From Bacilli bacterium (GTDB lineage Bacteria > Bacillota > Bacilli > RF39 > UBA660), in assembly GCA_017525015.1 (NCBI GenBank), contig JAFXUK010000003.1:216968-280967 (forward strand): a stretch of 64,000 nucleotides of DNA. Direction: 5' to 3'. The translations under genes were made by a program, and so were the position numbers. Under the pieces are notes generated by a model. The model was not told where the DNA came from, did no database searches, and saw only the letters and a program-made list of their open reading frames with translations. Below, in pieces: positions 1-8,831 of the stretch. Within the stretch, counting starts at the first letter, position 1. Each line of letters starts with the position of its first letter.

Positions 1-427
1 GATCTCCATAATCTGTTGTTGTCATAAAAACACTTCTGTTGCCTCCATCATCTTTTGTTTCATATAAGTGAATATAATACTTGTATGAACTTGTTGCTGC
101 TTCACCTTCTAGAGGTTTTCTTGCTGCGACAACAAATGTTCCTAGGGGATCATATACACCGCCATTTAATCCTGCACCAATATCATCATTAGTATCAGCA
201 CTTTTTAATGTGAATACAACGCACTCATTAACATTAGGCTTTTCTACTTTTCCAGAATCTAATTTTGCTTTTACATTACTTACCATCTTGTTAACGTCTT
301 CTATTGCTTGATCCTCTCTATTCTTTTTGATAATTCCAGAAATATTTGGAATTGTTATTGCCATAAGTATTCCAATTACAACCATCATGGCAATTAGTTC
401 TACTAATGTAAAACCTTTTTTATTCAT
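1..427 (-). CDS. type IV prepilin-like protein (3' end outside window)
   Basis: The start and about 142 codons are visible; the gene runs off the left edge. The N-terminus has a short basic leader (MNKKG) followed by FTLVELIAMMVVIGILMAI, the class III signal peptide cleaved by prepilin peptidase after Gly5, with Glu at +5 of the mature protein and a roughly 20-residue hydrophobic spine. The remainder (one Cys, Gly/Asp/Tyr-rich) looks like a globular head. An AAAGGTAG Shine-Dalgarno lies just upstream of the ATG. It could be a competence pseudopilin (ComGC-like), since comEA and comEC occur at 17-20 kb, or a minor pilin; the head is not assignable by eye. Confidence 0.85.
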   Translation of the reverse strand, partial: MNKKGFTLVELIAMMVVIGILMAITIPNISGIIKKNREDQAIEDVNKMVSNVKAKLDSGKVEKPNVNECVVFTLKSADTNDDIGAGLNGGVYDPLGTFVVAARKPLEGEAATSSYKYYIHLYETKDDGGNRSVFMTTTDYGD

Positions 428-463
428 ATAATCACTACCTTTATATTAATTATAACAAATTTT

Positions 464-1591
464 TTATGAAACTAATGCTTTTTTCATGTTTTCAATTTCT
501 TCTTGACTTGATTTTGTCACATTTTCAGAGAAAATACTATCATATCTATAGAGAACAAATCCTTTATAATGACTTAATGTTCTACTATGAATTATTTCTT
601 TTTCTATAATATTATGATTATTAATCCATTCATTTTTTCCACTTTTAGCATAATTATCTTCTACTCCTGTTTTATAAAAAGCTAAAGCAGGAATTAATGG
701 AATATTATCTTTAATCATTTCATCCCAATAATTAGATGTTTCTACAAATGGTTTTGTTTCATTTTCAAAGCCATAATAGAGTTGTGGAATAATAAAATCT
801 ACATAGTCTTTTGTACTTAACCATTTTTTAACATCTGCATAGTTCTTATGATAATTATTCTCAATATTTCCTTCTGGAGATATTCCAAATAATACTTTCC
901 TTTTACTACAAGTATCATGAACATTTTTTACCATATTGTTTATTGTATTTAAATGATATTCTTCTCTGCTTAAATTTGTTTTAGAATCTAAATATTCTTT
1001 TTCATCTACATTATTTCCAGGATAAAAATAATCATCCATTATTATTCCATCTACATCATAATTTAAAATTTCTTCTACTCCATTTATAATTAATTCAGTT
1101 GATTCAGGCCTTGCAGGATTTAAGAATACTCCATTATTCTCATAAAGAATATCTGTACCAATATATTTATAAGTTGGACTGTTATTTGGAATATCATTTA
1201 TAGTACCTTTTGTTAGAACTCTATATGGATTAATCCAAGCAATTATCTTAATATTTTCTTTATGAGATTCATTAATAAAATAATCTAAAACATCATATGA
1301 ATAATAGTTATTATCAGAAAGGTATTTACTTATCGGAAATATTTTAGACTGATATATTGCATCCATTGCTGGTCTAACTTGTAGAATAATTGTATTTAGA
1401 TTTAATTCTTTAATATTATTAATCATTTTATTAATATTATTTTTACTTTCTATTTCATTTTTATCTTTTAAATATTTACTAATTTCTATATAACTTATAA
1501 ATACTCCTCTTGTTTCTTCTTCTATTTCTTTTTCTGGTAATAAGATTAGAAGAAATATAAATATAAAAAATACTATTATTATCTTTTTCAT
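464..1591 (-). CDS. glycosyl hydrolase-like 10 (DUF187/GHL10) exported protein
   Basis: A 375-residue protein with an N-terminal hydrophobic segment (about residues 3-18) that serves as signal peptide or anchor. The body resembles the GHL10 TIM-barrel family (YngK type): ETRGVFISYIEI at the start of the barrel, NTIILQVRPAMDAIYQSKIFP, KIIAWINPYR, NPARPE followed by DVDGIIMDDYFYP, and VDFIIPQLYYGF. Family members are thought to act on cell-wall or other glycans outside the membrane; substrate unknown. It stands between the prepilin and a DUF421 gene, same strand, with gaps of 36 and 43 bp. Family assignment is fairly firm, activity is not. Confidence 0.8.
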   Translation of the reverse strand: MKKIIIVFFIFIFLLILLPEKEIEEETRGVFISYIEISKYLKDKNEIESKNNINKMINNIKELNLNTIILQVRPAMDAIYQSKIFPISKYLSDNNYYSYDVLDYFINESHKENIKIIAWINPYRVLTKGTINDIPNNSPTYKYIGTDILYENNGVFLNPARPESTELIINGVEEILNYDVDGIIMDDYFYPGNNVDEKEYLDSKTNLSREEYHLNTINNMVKNVHDTCSKRKVLFGISPEGNIENNYHKNYADVKKWLSTKDYVDFIIPQLYYGFENETKPFVETSNYWDEMIKDNIPLIPALAFYKTGVEDNYAKSGKNEWINNHNIIEKEIIHSRTLSHYKGFVLYRYDSIFSENVTKSSQEEIENMKKALVS

Positions 1592-1634
1592 GTTTCACCC
1601 ATTTTATTTTAATTCAGGTATATAAAAAAATATG

Positions 1635-2255
1635 TCATTTTTCTATAATGTATAATTCATTTTCATCATAGAATGCATATAATATTTTTTCTAAAGATGT
1701 ATTTTTTAAATCTTTTTCTAATTCTTTTTTTGTTTTATTAATTTTTGTTAAAACTTCTTTATCTATTTTTCCATCTAATATTACAGGAAATGGATATCTT
1801 TTATTGTCCTCTTTTTTAAAGACTGATAGTTTACCATTAGATTCTAAAATAGCATAATCTACTTCATTAATAGAACTAATTGATTCTGATCTTAATTGAA
1901 TTAATAGGTCATCTAAGTTATAACGAAGTCTATTCATTTCTTTAATGTTTAATTTACCTTTTTCAATAATAATAGAAGGTTTTCCATCTATTAAATCTCT
2001 TATTCTTTTATTTTTAAGAGAGATTTTCGCTGTAATTATTTCTAATGTTACTAAAAGGATTATTGGGATGAGCGATATTAAAATACTTTCTTTATAGTTT
2101 TCTATTGATATTGCGACTAATTCAGCAATATATATTGATACTACAAAATCAATTATAGATAATTCACCTATTTCTCTTTTACCCATTATTTTATATACAA
2201 TCATTATTACTAAATAAAAAAAGATACTTCTAATTCCAATAATAAAATAGTTCAT
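1635..2255 (-). CDS. DUF421 (YetF-like) membrane protein
   Basis: A 206-residue protein with three hydrophobic segments in the first 75 residues (the characteristic MGKREIGELSIIDFVVSIYIAELVA pattern, containing the conserved GKREIG) followed by a soluble domain (GKPSIIIEKGKLN; RYNLDDLLIQLR; AILESNGKLSVF). This matches YetF/YcaP-type DUF421 proteins. In spore formers related 2Duf proteins influence the spore membrane, but most members have no defined role. A GGTGA Shine-Dalgarno precedes the ATG. Function beyond family is not deducible. Confidence 0.85.
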   Translation of the reverse strand: MNYFIIGIRSIFFYLVIMIVYKIMGKREIGELSIIDFVVSIYIAELVAISIENYKESILISLIPIILLVTLEIITAKISLKNKRIRDLIDGKPSIIIEKGKLNIKEMNRLRYNLDDLLIQLRSESISSINEVDYAILESNGKLSVFKKEDNKRYPFPVILDGKIDKEVLTKINKTKKELEKDLKNTSLEKILYAFYDENELYIIEK

Positions 2256-2328
2256 AGATTCACCTATTTTTATTTTTTCCTAGAATAGTTTTTTTATACT
2301 ATTCATATTAATTATTAAGGTGATTATT

Positions 2329-2658
2329 ATGTATCGTAAATTTTTAATATCTCTATTAGTATTCTTTATTACATTTATTCTTTTTTCTACTTTTTATTAT
2401 TATGAATTATTATCAAAAGAATTATTTCAAATTATAAAATTATTTTTACTATTCTTCTTATTCGCTTCTTCTGGATTATTCTTAAGAAAGAATAAGAATA
2501 AGTTTTTACCCTATTCTTTTTCGATTGTTTTTATAATTGTTTCTATAGTATTACATCTACTTAATAATTCTTTTAATATTAAATATTTTATTTATTATTT
2601 TTTAATTTTATTTTCTACTTTTATTGGTACTTTAATACCAAAGAAAAAAAGAAACTAA
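2329..2658 (+). CDS. small four-helix membrane protein, possibly TIGR04086-like
   Basis: A 109-residue, almost wholly hydrophobic protein with about four membrane helices and a basic C-terminus (IPKKKRN). I start at the ATG because AAGGTGA sits 5 nt before it; an in-frame GTG nine bases upstream lies within that Shine-Dalgarno. Length and topology resemble the YrzE/TIGR04086 family, but no residue motif confirms this. It is convergent with the next gene, their ends overlapping by 4 bp. Confidence 0.6.
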   Translation: MYRKFLISLLVFFITFILFSTFYYYELLSKELFQIIKLFLLFFLFASSGLFLRKNKNKFLPYSFSIVFIIVSIVLHLLNNSFNIKYFIYYFLILFSTFIGTLIPKKKRN

Positions 2659-3863
2659 TGTTTCTTTTTCTTTTTATATAAATACATAATTCCGATAAGT
2701 ATGATTATTATTCCAGTAATAATTAGAATAGTTTTACTATCTTTATCTTCTACTTCAATTACTTTATCTTCACTACTTACTAAGAATAAAGATTTAGCAT
2801 TATAATCACAATTATCATCTTCAGGACAATTAATTTGTCCAATGAAATATAAGACATTATGATCAAATGAAAAACCATTCATATCATAATAATCATTCTT
2901 TAATTTCTTTACTTTTTCTACTACTACACCATCTAAATCAATACGAGAAACTTCAATACTATTATCATTACTATTAGTATGTAATAAATAATAATTATGA
3001 TTTGTTTCATTTAATTTAATTAGTTTGTTTTCATCTACTGGTTCATCTCCAATAGTTTCCCATAGAACTTTATCTACTAAATTATATCTTATTATAAAAT
3101 AACTACCACTATTAGAATTATTTATTTTAACATCATTAGTGTATCCATAAACTAAATATGAATCATTTCCTTGTAGTAAGTGTAAATTTGTAGAATCAAA
3201 ATCTTCTTTTATTACACTTAAGGCATTTCCTTCTGTATCAAATTTAATTAGTTTATTTACCTCATCAGTTTCTACAATTGCATAGTATCCTGCTTCATAT
3301 TCATCAATTAATTCATTTATCTTTTTCATATCTTCGTAAGTTTTAATCCATACTAAATTAAGACTTCCATCATACTTTGCGATAAATGCTTTTGAGTCTA
3401 ATTTTCCATATAGAAGATAACCCATTTTATCAGATGATTCTATGAATGACTCTAGTTCAATTTCTCCAAATAAATTAGTTTCTTTTTCTTCAACAAATTC
3501 TCCATCTAAAGAAATTTTCCAAAACTTAAAGGTATCATTTTTAACAACTAATAAAAAGCCATCAATTCTTCCATCTTCTCCATAAGAATAAGTAATGCCA
3601 TATAAATCAGTTGCATCATATTCTTTTAGTTTTAATTGCCATTTAATTGAACCATCTTTTTTATAATCAACTATTAAAATATGATTTTCTTTTTCTGTTT
3701 CATAAATACCTGCGGTTACATAACCTTTATCTTGATCTTTAATTATATACTTATATTCTTCTTTATCATATTTATTTAATGAATAAACAGTATCTTTTGC
3801 ATAAACGTTAGTTCCTAGAAGTAATAAAATGATACTAATCATTAATACTACATATTTTTTCAT
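2655..3863 (-). CDS. exported beta-propeller-like protein with C-terminal membrane anchor
   Basis: About 402 residues. A signal peptide (KKYVVLMISIILLLLGTNVYA) is followed by repeated short blocks ending in Trp/Ile-Lys patterns (DGSIKWQLKLKEYD, LNLVWIKTYED, YNLVDKVLWETIGDE) typical of PQQ- or WD-like blades in exported surface proteins. The C-terminus has a transmembrane helix (TILIITGIIIILIGIMYLY) and a KKKKKH cytoplasmic tail, without an LPxTG motif. The ATG is preferred to the GTG six bases upstream because GAGGTG then has proper spacing. Ligand and role unknown. Confidence 0.65.
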   Translation of the reverse strand: MKKYVVLMISIILLLLGTNVYAKDTVYSLNKYDKEEYKYIIKDQDKGYVTAGIYETEKENHILIVDYKKDGSIKWQLKLKEYDATDLYGITYSYGEDGRIDGFLLVVKNDTFKFWKISLDGEFVEEKETNLFGEIELESFIESSDKMGYLLYGKLDSKAFIAKYDGSLNLVWIKTYEDMKKINELIDEYEAGYYAIVETDEVNKLIKFDTEGNALSVIKEDFDSTNLHLLQGNDSYLVYGYTNDVKINNSNSGSYFIIRYNLVDKVLWETIGDEPVDENKLIKLNETNHNYYLLHTNSNDNSIEVSRIDLDGVVVEKVKKLKNDYYDMNGFSFDHNVLYFIGQINCPEDDNCDYNAKSLFLVSSEDKVIEVEDKDSKTILIITGIIIILIGIMYLYKKKKKH

Positions 3864-3902
3864 TTCCACACCTCAAAGTCCTTAAAAGTATTATAAAACA
3901 AA

Positions 3903-3925
3903 AGAAGACTAAATACTAGTCTTCT
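3903..3925 (-). terminator. terminator of the dnaG-sigA-trmK operon
   Basis: On the minus strand the inverted repeat AGAAGACTA / TAGTCTTCT with a 5-nt loop is followed by TTTG TTTT. It overlaps the trmK stop codon. Confidence 0.8.
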
Positions 3926-4584
3926 ATCTCTTTTTTAATCATATCAATTTCTTTAGAAATTTGTTTTTTTCTTAGGAAATATTTATTAGGTAAAATACTA
4001 ATTAATATTTCTCTAGTTTTTAATTCTCTTTCATAATACTCTCTAAATAATGGCCCTTTTTTAATTAAGAATACTGGTCCAAAGAAATATTCTTTATTAG
4101 TATATTTCTTTTTACCTTTCTTAAAGATTATTATTTGATAGATAAATTTTTTATCTCTTACAAATTCTTCATTTTCAATATAGAATCCATTCTTACAAAG
4201 ATATCTTTTAACATCTTCTTGATAATTATTTGGACTTATTATTAAAGTATTAATTTTTTTTAATACTTTTGGAGAATCTTTACAAATACCAATTATATTT
4301 CTTCCACCCATTCCAGAAATAATAATTGTATCTATACCTTCACTATATGTTTTAAGACCAGGTCCTAATCTTGTTTCTATTTCGTTCTCTAAATTTTCTC
4401 TTATAATATTTTGTTTTGCTTGTTCTAGAGGTCCTTCTGCAATATCAGATGCGATTGCTTTTATGTTTTTGTTTTTCTTTACTAAATAGATATCTAGTAA
4501 TGCATGATCACATCCAACATCTAAACAAAAGGAGTTAGCTTCCACTAAATCTCCTATTCGTTCTAATCTTTCATTAATTTTCAT
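3916..4584 (-). CDS. trmK: tRNA (adenine(22)-N1)-methyltransferase
   Basis: A 222-residue class I SAM-dependent methyltransferase. Near the N-terminus RLERIGDLV leads into motif I, DVGCDHALLDIYL; IASDIAEGPLEQA and TIIISGMGGRNI follow. TrmK makes m1A22 in bacterial tRNAs. In Bacillota trmK sits directly behind sigA, as here: its ATG overlaps the sigA TAA (TAATG), implying translational coupling. The C-terminal coiled region (REYYERELKTREIL) is usual. Confidence 0.93.
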   Translation of the reverse strand: MKINERLERIGDLVEANSFCLDVGCDHALLDIYLVKKNKNIKAIASDIAEGPLEQAKQNIIRENLENEIETRLGPGLKTYSEGIDTIIISGMGGRNIIGICKDSPKVLKKINTLIISPNNYQEDVKRYLCKNGFYIENEEFVRDKKFIYQIIIFKKGKKKYTNKEYFFGPVFLIKKGPLFREYYERELKTREILISILPNKYFLRKKQISKEIDMIKKEIED

Positions 4585-5675
4585 TAATCTGTTAAGAAGT
4601 CCTTTAGTTTACGAGAACGAGATGGATGTCTTAATTTTCTTAGAGCTTTTGCTTCAATTTGACGAATACGTTCACGAGTTACTCCAAAGATTTGTCCAAC
4701 TTCTTCTAGAGTTCTGCATTGTCCATCGTCTAGTCCAAAACGTAATCTTAATACTTTTTCTTCTCTTTCAGTTAAGGTTGCAAGTACACCGCGTAATTCT
4801 TCTTTTAACATTTCAACAGTTGCATATTCTTCTGGACCCATAGTTCTTTCATCTTTTATGAAGTCTCCTAAATGTGAATCATCTTCTTCTCCAATTGGAG
4901 TTTCTAATGATACTGGATCTTGTGATATTTTATATACTTCACGTACTTTTTCAACTGTAATTCCTAATTTCTTAGCAATTTCTTCATCTGTTGGTTCACG
5001 ATTTAACTCTTGTGTTAATTGTCTTTGTACTCTTGCTAATTTATTGATTGTTTCAACCATATGTACTGGTACACGGATTGTTCTTGCTTGATCGGCTATT
5101 GCTCTTGTAATAGCTTGTCTAATCCACCATGTAGCATATGTTGAGAATTTATATCCTTTTGTTGGATCGAATTTATCTACTGCTTTCATTAGACCAATGT
5201 TTCCTTCTTGGATAAGATCTAAGAATAACATTCCACGTCCAACATATCTTTTGGCAATACTTACAACTAAACGTAGGTTAGATTCAGCTAGCATTCTCTT
5301 TGCTTCCTCATCCCCTGCTTCTGCTCTTTTAGCATATTCAAATTCTTCATCTGATGTAAGTAAGTTAATACGTCCAATTTCTTTTAAGTACATTCTTACT
5401 GGATCATTAATTTTAACATCTTTAGATAATGTTAAATTTTCAACTGACATTTCTTCAGTTATTTCTTCTCCAGAAGCATCATCTTGTCCATCTTCTGATA
5501 CGATGTCAATATTGTTTTCTACTAAGAAATTATATAATTCATCTAATGAGTCACTATCAACATCTAGTCCTTTTAGTTGATCTGCTAATTGTTCATAAGT
5601 AATGAAACCTTGTTTCTTACCTACTGCTAATAACTTTTCTTTTCTTTCGTCGAGAGTCTTTATTTCTTCAACCAT
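4584..5675 (-). CDS. sigA: RNA polymerase primary sigma factor SigA (RpoD)
   Basis: A 363-residue primary sigma-70. An N-terminal region 1.1-like domain and acidic linker lead to region 1.2 ([16 protein letters not shown], about 92-107), region 2 with the core-binding and -10 recognition helix ([30 protein letters not shown]), region 3 ([24 protein letters not shown]) and region 4.2 helix-turn-helix ([20 protein letters not shown]). Length is close to B. subtilis SigA. It follows dnaG with a 1-bp gap, the conserved macromolecular-synthesis arrangement. The TTGnnn / TATAAT promoters in this window fit this sigma. Confidence 0.98.
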   Translation of the reverse strand: MVEEIKTLDERKEKLLAVGKKQGFITYEQLADQLKGLDVDSDSLDELYNFLVENNIDIVSEDGQDDASGEEITEEMSVENLTLSKDVKINDPVRMYLKEIGRINLLTSDEEFEYAKRAEAGDEEAKRMLAESNLRLVVSIAKRYVGRGMLFLDLIQEGNIGLMKAVDKFDPTKGYKFSTYATWWIRQAITRAIADQARTIRVPVHMVETINKLARVQRQLTQELNREPTDEEIAKKLGITVEKVREVYKISQDPVSLETPIGEEDDSHLGDFIKDERTMGPEEYATVEMLKEELRGVLATLTEREEKVLRLRFGLDDGQCRTLEEVGQIFGVTRERIRQIEAKALRKLRHPSRSRKLKDFLTD

Positions 5676-5676
5676 A

Positions 5677-7401
5677 CTAACTATCTCCTAACCTTAACTT
5701 TCTAATCTTTTCAACTATTTTAGCTTGTTCTATTGGGTCCGTCTCTTTTTTCATCTTATTTGTGAGTCTTGTTATTTCTTGTTTCTTTATATATTCTTTT
5801 ATAACTTTAAAGTACTCAAACAACTCATCCTTTGTGGTATCCTCTACATAGTCCTCAGCTAAAATACTATTCAAGAATGTTAGAATATTCTCTTTATCTT
5901 GCACATAAGTATAAAAATCTGCGACATTAATTATACCATACTTTTTATAATAATAGATGATTTCACTACAAGTCGTTCTCATTACTTCCGTTGGGAAGAT
6001 TATTTTTTCTTTTTCGACTTGTGTGATAACCCAATCTTTATTAAGCATAAAGTATAATATTTGTTCATATGCTTTTGTATACTTATCTTTCTTTGTACTC
6101 TTTTTCTTTGGTATTACTATTGCCTCTTCTTTAGGTTTATCTTCTAAGAGACTATTCATACGCATTTCCAGTGTATTATAACCTATATCAAACTCTTTTG
6201 CAAGTCTTTTTAGGATTACTTCACGTCTTATTGGATCAGTTAATTTTGCTGTTTCTGCAATGACTTTATTGATATAAAGAGCTTTTTCTTCATCACTTCT
6301 AAAATCTACAGATTCTTTCATCTTCTGCATTTTATAATCTGAGAAATTTATTGCTGAATCAACTAGTCCTTCAAAACGCTCTTTTCCATTTTTTAAGATA
6401 TAAGTATCTGGATCATCAGGATCAGGTAAAACTATTACTTTTACTTCTAGTCCTTGTTCTAATAAATGGTCACCAATTGCTTCAGTTGCGTGTTGTCCTG
6501 GACCATCACCATCTAAACATAAAATAATATTATTTGATAATCTTTTTAATAAAGATATTTGTTCTTTAGTTAATGCTGTTCCCATTAAGGCAACAGTATT
6601 TTTAATACCTATTGTAGATGCTCTAATTACATCCATGAAACCTTCCATTACAATAACGGATTTCTTTTCCCGACAAACTTCCCTTGCAATGTGATAATGA
6701 TATAACATTTCACCTTTTTTAAAGATATCAGTTTCTTTTGTATTTAGATATTTATTTTGATCTACATCTTTATATATTCTTCCACTAAAACCTACTACTC
6801 TACCATTAACATCGTATAGTGGAAACATAATTCTATCATTATAGATATCATGATCATCACTAGATAAGCCAATTCTATTTAGAGTAACTAAATCATAATC
6901 TTTACTTGTTAATAATTTAGTTAAGTCATCTCTTTTTTCTAAAGATAGACCAATTTCAAACTCTTTAATTATTTTTTCATCTATACTTCTTTTTGCTAAA
7001 TAAGCTTTAGCTTCTTTTCCAATTCCACTATTTAAATTATTTTGGAAATATTTTAATGATAGATTATAAGCATCATATAACTTATCAAACTTAGTAGATT
7101 TTTTTGCTATTTTAATACTACCTGTATCAATTCCAACTTTATCTCCTAAATACTTAAGAGCTTCTTTAAAATCGATATGTTCGTAATTCATTAAAAAAGT
7201 GTATACATTACCAGTGGCATGACATGAGAAACAAGTATAAATCTGTTTTTCACGAGATACACACATGGAAGGATTTGTATCATCATGGAATGGACATACT
7301 CCAAAGAAGTTCTTTCCTTTTGATACAAGCGGTATTCTCTCTCCAATAATATCAACAATATCAACTTTACTACGAATTGTATTTGCTAAATCATTGTTCA
7401 A
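5677..7401 (-). CDS. dnaG: DNA primase DnaG
   Basis: A 574-residue primase. The N-terminal zinc-binding domain has Cys36, His39, Cys57 and Cys60 ([16 protein letters not shown]). The TOPRIM catalytic core shows [10 protein letters not shown] (about 250) and LCLDGDGPG (about 293), and the C-terminal helicase-binding region follows. The start is a TTG: AAGGTGGTGG lies 7 nt upstream and the family N-terminus ([11 protein letters not shown]) follows immediately. It makes RNA primers for PolC-dependent replication and is co-transcribed with sigA and trmK. Confidence 0.97.
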   Translation of the reverse strand: MNNDLANTIRSKVDIVDIIGERIPLVSKGKNFFGVCPFHDDTNPSMCVSREKQIYTCFSCHATGNVYTFLMNYEHIDFKEALKYLGDKVGIDTGSIKIAKKSTKFDKLYDAYNLSLKYFQNNLNSGIGKEAKAYLAKRSIDEKIIKEFEIGLSLEKRDDLTKLLTSKDYDLVTLNRIGLSSDDHDIYNDRIMFPLYDVNGRVVGFSGRIYKDVDQNKYLNTKETDIFKKGEMLYHYHIAREVCREKKSVIVMEGFMDVIRASTIGIKNTVALMGTALTKEQISLLKRLSNNIILCLDGDGPGQHATEAIGDHLLEQGLEVKVIVLPDPDDPDTYILKNGKERFEGLVDSAINFSDYKMQKMKESVDFRSDEEKALYINKVIAETAKLTDPIRREVILKRLAKEFDIGYNTLEMRMNSLLEDKPKEEAIVIPKKKSTKKDKYTKAYEQILYFMLNKDWVITQVEKEKIIFPTEVMRTTCSEIIYYYKKYGIINVADFYTYVQDKENILTFLNSILAEDYVEDTTKDELFEYFKVIKEYIKKQEITRLTNKMKKETDPIEQAKIVEKIRKLRLGDS

Positions 7402-7445
7402 TCTACCACCACCTTAAATACACACTATATTAAATACCACATTTT

Positions 7446-8486
7446 TTATTTTTTTTCTAGTTCTTTTTCACTATTTAGGCCTTTTAATTTATTCTTTACA
7501 AATTGCATTAACTCTTCATGATTATATTTATATCTTTCATTAACAAAATCATATCCTTCAGGATGATAAGAAATTGTTTCTATTTTGTTTTGATAATGCT
7601 TAACATTATCTGCATATCCTGTAATCATAAAGTCTAATAATTTAACTAATTCACGGAAGTTATTTTCATCAATTACATCTTCCATAAATACTAAAGCACC
7701 AATATTCTTATCGATTATTTCAAGAATCTTTTTGTAATAAGATCTAGTATTTTTTAAATCACGTAAATTTGTTTTATAAATTGTTTTTCTTCTTTCTTTA
7801 ACTATTTCTTTTTCAGATAATTCTAATTCTGCAAGAACTGCTTCGATGTTTAAATAAAGTGTAGTTGGATCTTGAATTCCAAATTTTACTTCTGGTCTTA
7901 CAATATATGTTTCATAATCATCTTCAACATTATAATGTTTCTTATCTGATTCAATTTCTTCAATACTATATTCTTCTATTTCTTTTAATTTTTTATTCAT
8001 GAATTCTTTAAATACTTCACGAGTATCATAAACATTTGGATTATATACTTGAATGTGACTTGCATGCATTTCTAATTGTTGTCTTTCATAGTCATAGAAT
8101 TTTGCTTGTTTATTATAATACTCTGTAGAAAAATCAATTAATCTAGTTAGTTCTAGAAAATTAAATCTTGTCGCAATACGTTCCATAGTTCTATAGTAAT
8201 CTTGATATTCTTCAGTATGAGAAATCATATCTTTAATGATATTAATATCTTCTCCAATATAATCTATTTCATCTTCTAAAGAAATAAAATTAATAAAGCA
8301 ATTAACTCTATCAATTACTCTTGCGGCTTTTTCACCTTTAATCTCATCATTATATACCTTGATTAATTCTTCAGCATCTTCTTGTCCTACTTCAAGATAA
8401 CCTATAAAATAGTCCATTGACTGTACTTCTTTTGTTTTAATATCAAATGTTTCATACTCTTTTTCAATTTCTTCTAATGTTATCAT
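7446..8486 (-). CDS. uncharacterised acidic, helical cytoplasmic protein
   Basis: About 346 residues, rich in Glu, Lys, Tyr and Ile, with no signal peptide, membrane helix or metal motif and long predicted helices (KEIVKERRKTIYKT; REVFKEFMNKKLKEIEEYSIEEIE). I do not recognise the family. ATG is chosen over a GTG nine bases upstream because GGTGG is 5 nt before it. A TATAAT element 30-40 bp upstream suggests its own promoter. It ends 45 bp before dnaG on the same strand and may be read through into the operon. Confidence 0.7.
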   Translation of the reverse strand: MITLEEIEKEYETFDIKTKEVQSMDYFIGYLEVGQEDAEELIKVYNDEIKGEKAARVIDRVNCFINFISLEDEIDYIGEDINIIKDMISHTEEYQDYYRTMERIATRFNFLELTRLIDFSTEYYNKQAKFYDYERQQLEMHASHIQVYNPNVYDTREVFKEFMNKKLKEIEEYSIEEIESDKKHYNVEDDYETYIVRPEVKFGIQDPTTLYLNIEAVLAELELSEKEIVKERRKTIYKTNLRDLKNTRSYYKKILEIIDKNIGALVFMEDVIDENNFRELVKLLDFMITGYADNVKHYQNKIETISYHPEGYDFVNERYKYNHEELMQFVKNKLKGLNSEKELEKK

Positions 8487-8605
8487 ATATTCCACCGCTC
8501 TTCTTGAGTTATTATTATATCAAATATGTAAAAAAAATACACTTATTTTCGTGTTATTAGTTAAAAAAACAAGAATAATATATTAGGAGCATTTAATGTT
8601 AGGTG

Positions 8606-8633
8606 TCACCGGATTCCAAATGGAAGGAGGTGA
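8606..8633 (+). promoter_or_regulatory. hairpin sequestering the Shine-Dalgarno of the 27-aa peptide
   Basis: TCACC (8606-8610) can pair with GGTGA (8629-8633), and TTCC (8614-8617) with GGAA (8622-8625), loop AAAT. The ribosome binding site GGAGG (8626-8630) is thereby enclosed. In addition GTTAGGTGT (8598-8606) is perfectly complementary to ACACCTAAC (8729-8737), allowing a 5'-3' long-range clamp. Both are recurrent controls in type I toxin mRNAs. Confidence 0.65.
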
Positions 8634-8637
8634 TTTG

Positions 8638-8721
8638 ATGAATAAGAAAGATTTTTTAGTCTTTTTATTAATCTTAACCAATTTCCTTTTAATTTATCTA
8701 TTAATTATAGTTTTAAATTAA
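8638..8721 (+). CDS. 27-residue hydrophobic peptide, candidate type I toxin
   Basis: The reading frame begins ATG with a near-consensus GGAGGTGA 5-10 nt upstream and ends in TAA. The peptide has a short charged head (MNKKD) and then an unbroken stretch of Phe, Leu, Ile, Val interrupted by Thr-Asn and Tyr, ending in VLN: a single membrane span. Size, composition, sequestered ribosome binding site and an overlapping convergent RNA fit type I toxins (TxpA/BsrG/Fst/AapA-like in kind), but I see no sequence match to a named family. It is the only gene in an otherwise empty interval between opposite-facing minus-strand genes. It could instead be a harmless small membrane peptide. Confidence 0.6.
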   Translation: MNKKDFLVFLLILTNFLLIYLLIIVLN

Positions 8722-8797
8722 AAGAAAAACACCTAACACAGTAGTGTTTGGTGCAAACCATAAGGTAACACTTAACTCTACACAATTAAGTGCTCCT
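8720..8797 (-). ncRNA. candidate antisense small RNA (antitoxin)
   Basis: A promoter TTGAAA (8831-8826) - 16 bp - TATAAT (8809-8804) on the minus strand predicts a start near 8797. The RNA would fold into two stem-loops: CACTTAA/TTAAGTG, then a classic intrinsic terminator, CACCAAACAC - TACT - GTGTTAGGTG followed by TTTTTCTTTT. Length about 78 nt. It is antisense to the 3' end and stop codon of the peptide gene, and it contains the same GTTAGGTGT that closes the peptide mRNA, so it would compete for the mRNA's 3' partner. Confidence 0.65.
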
Positions 8798-8803
8798 ACT
8801 TAT

Positions 8804-8831
8804 ATTATATATAATTAGTTTATAATTTCAA
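8804..8831 (-). promoter_or_regulatory. SigA-type promoter of the candidate small RNA
   Basis: TTGAAA, 16-bp spacer, TATAAT on the minus strand. The -35 lies immediately before the stop codon (8832-8834) of the upstream membrane-protein gene. It is much closer to consensus than anything on the plus strand in front of the peptide gene. Confidence 0.7.

Larger units (their letters stand above)
8584..8798. repeat. 14-bp terminal inverted repeat enclosing a small-peptide/sRNA locus
   Basis: TAGGAGCATTTAAT at 8584-8597 is complementary, with one G-U wobble in RNA, to 8785-8798. The repeat continues imperfectly outward into an ATAATAT stretch on both sides, so both strands carry a similar -10/start region. 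No target-site duplication is seen, so a MITE is not supported; a closing stem of a folded transcript is more likely. Confidence 0.75.

Noticed and set aside
5197..5580. 127-aa plus-strand frame opposite sigA
   Set aside because: Antisense of the conserved sigma factor, Ser-rich shadow without ribosome binding site.
8584..8798. MITE or small insertion element
   Set aside because: No flanking target duplication and no second copy in the window; promoter, terminator and coding signs explain the inverted repeat better.
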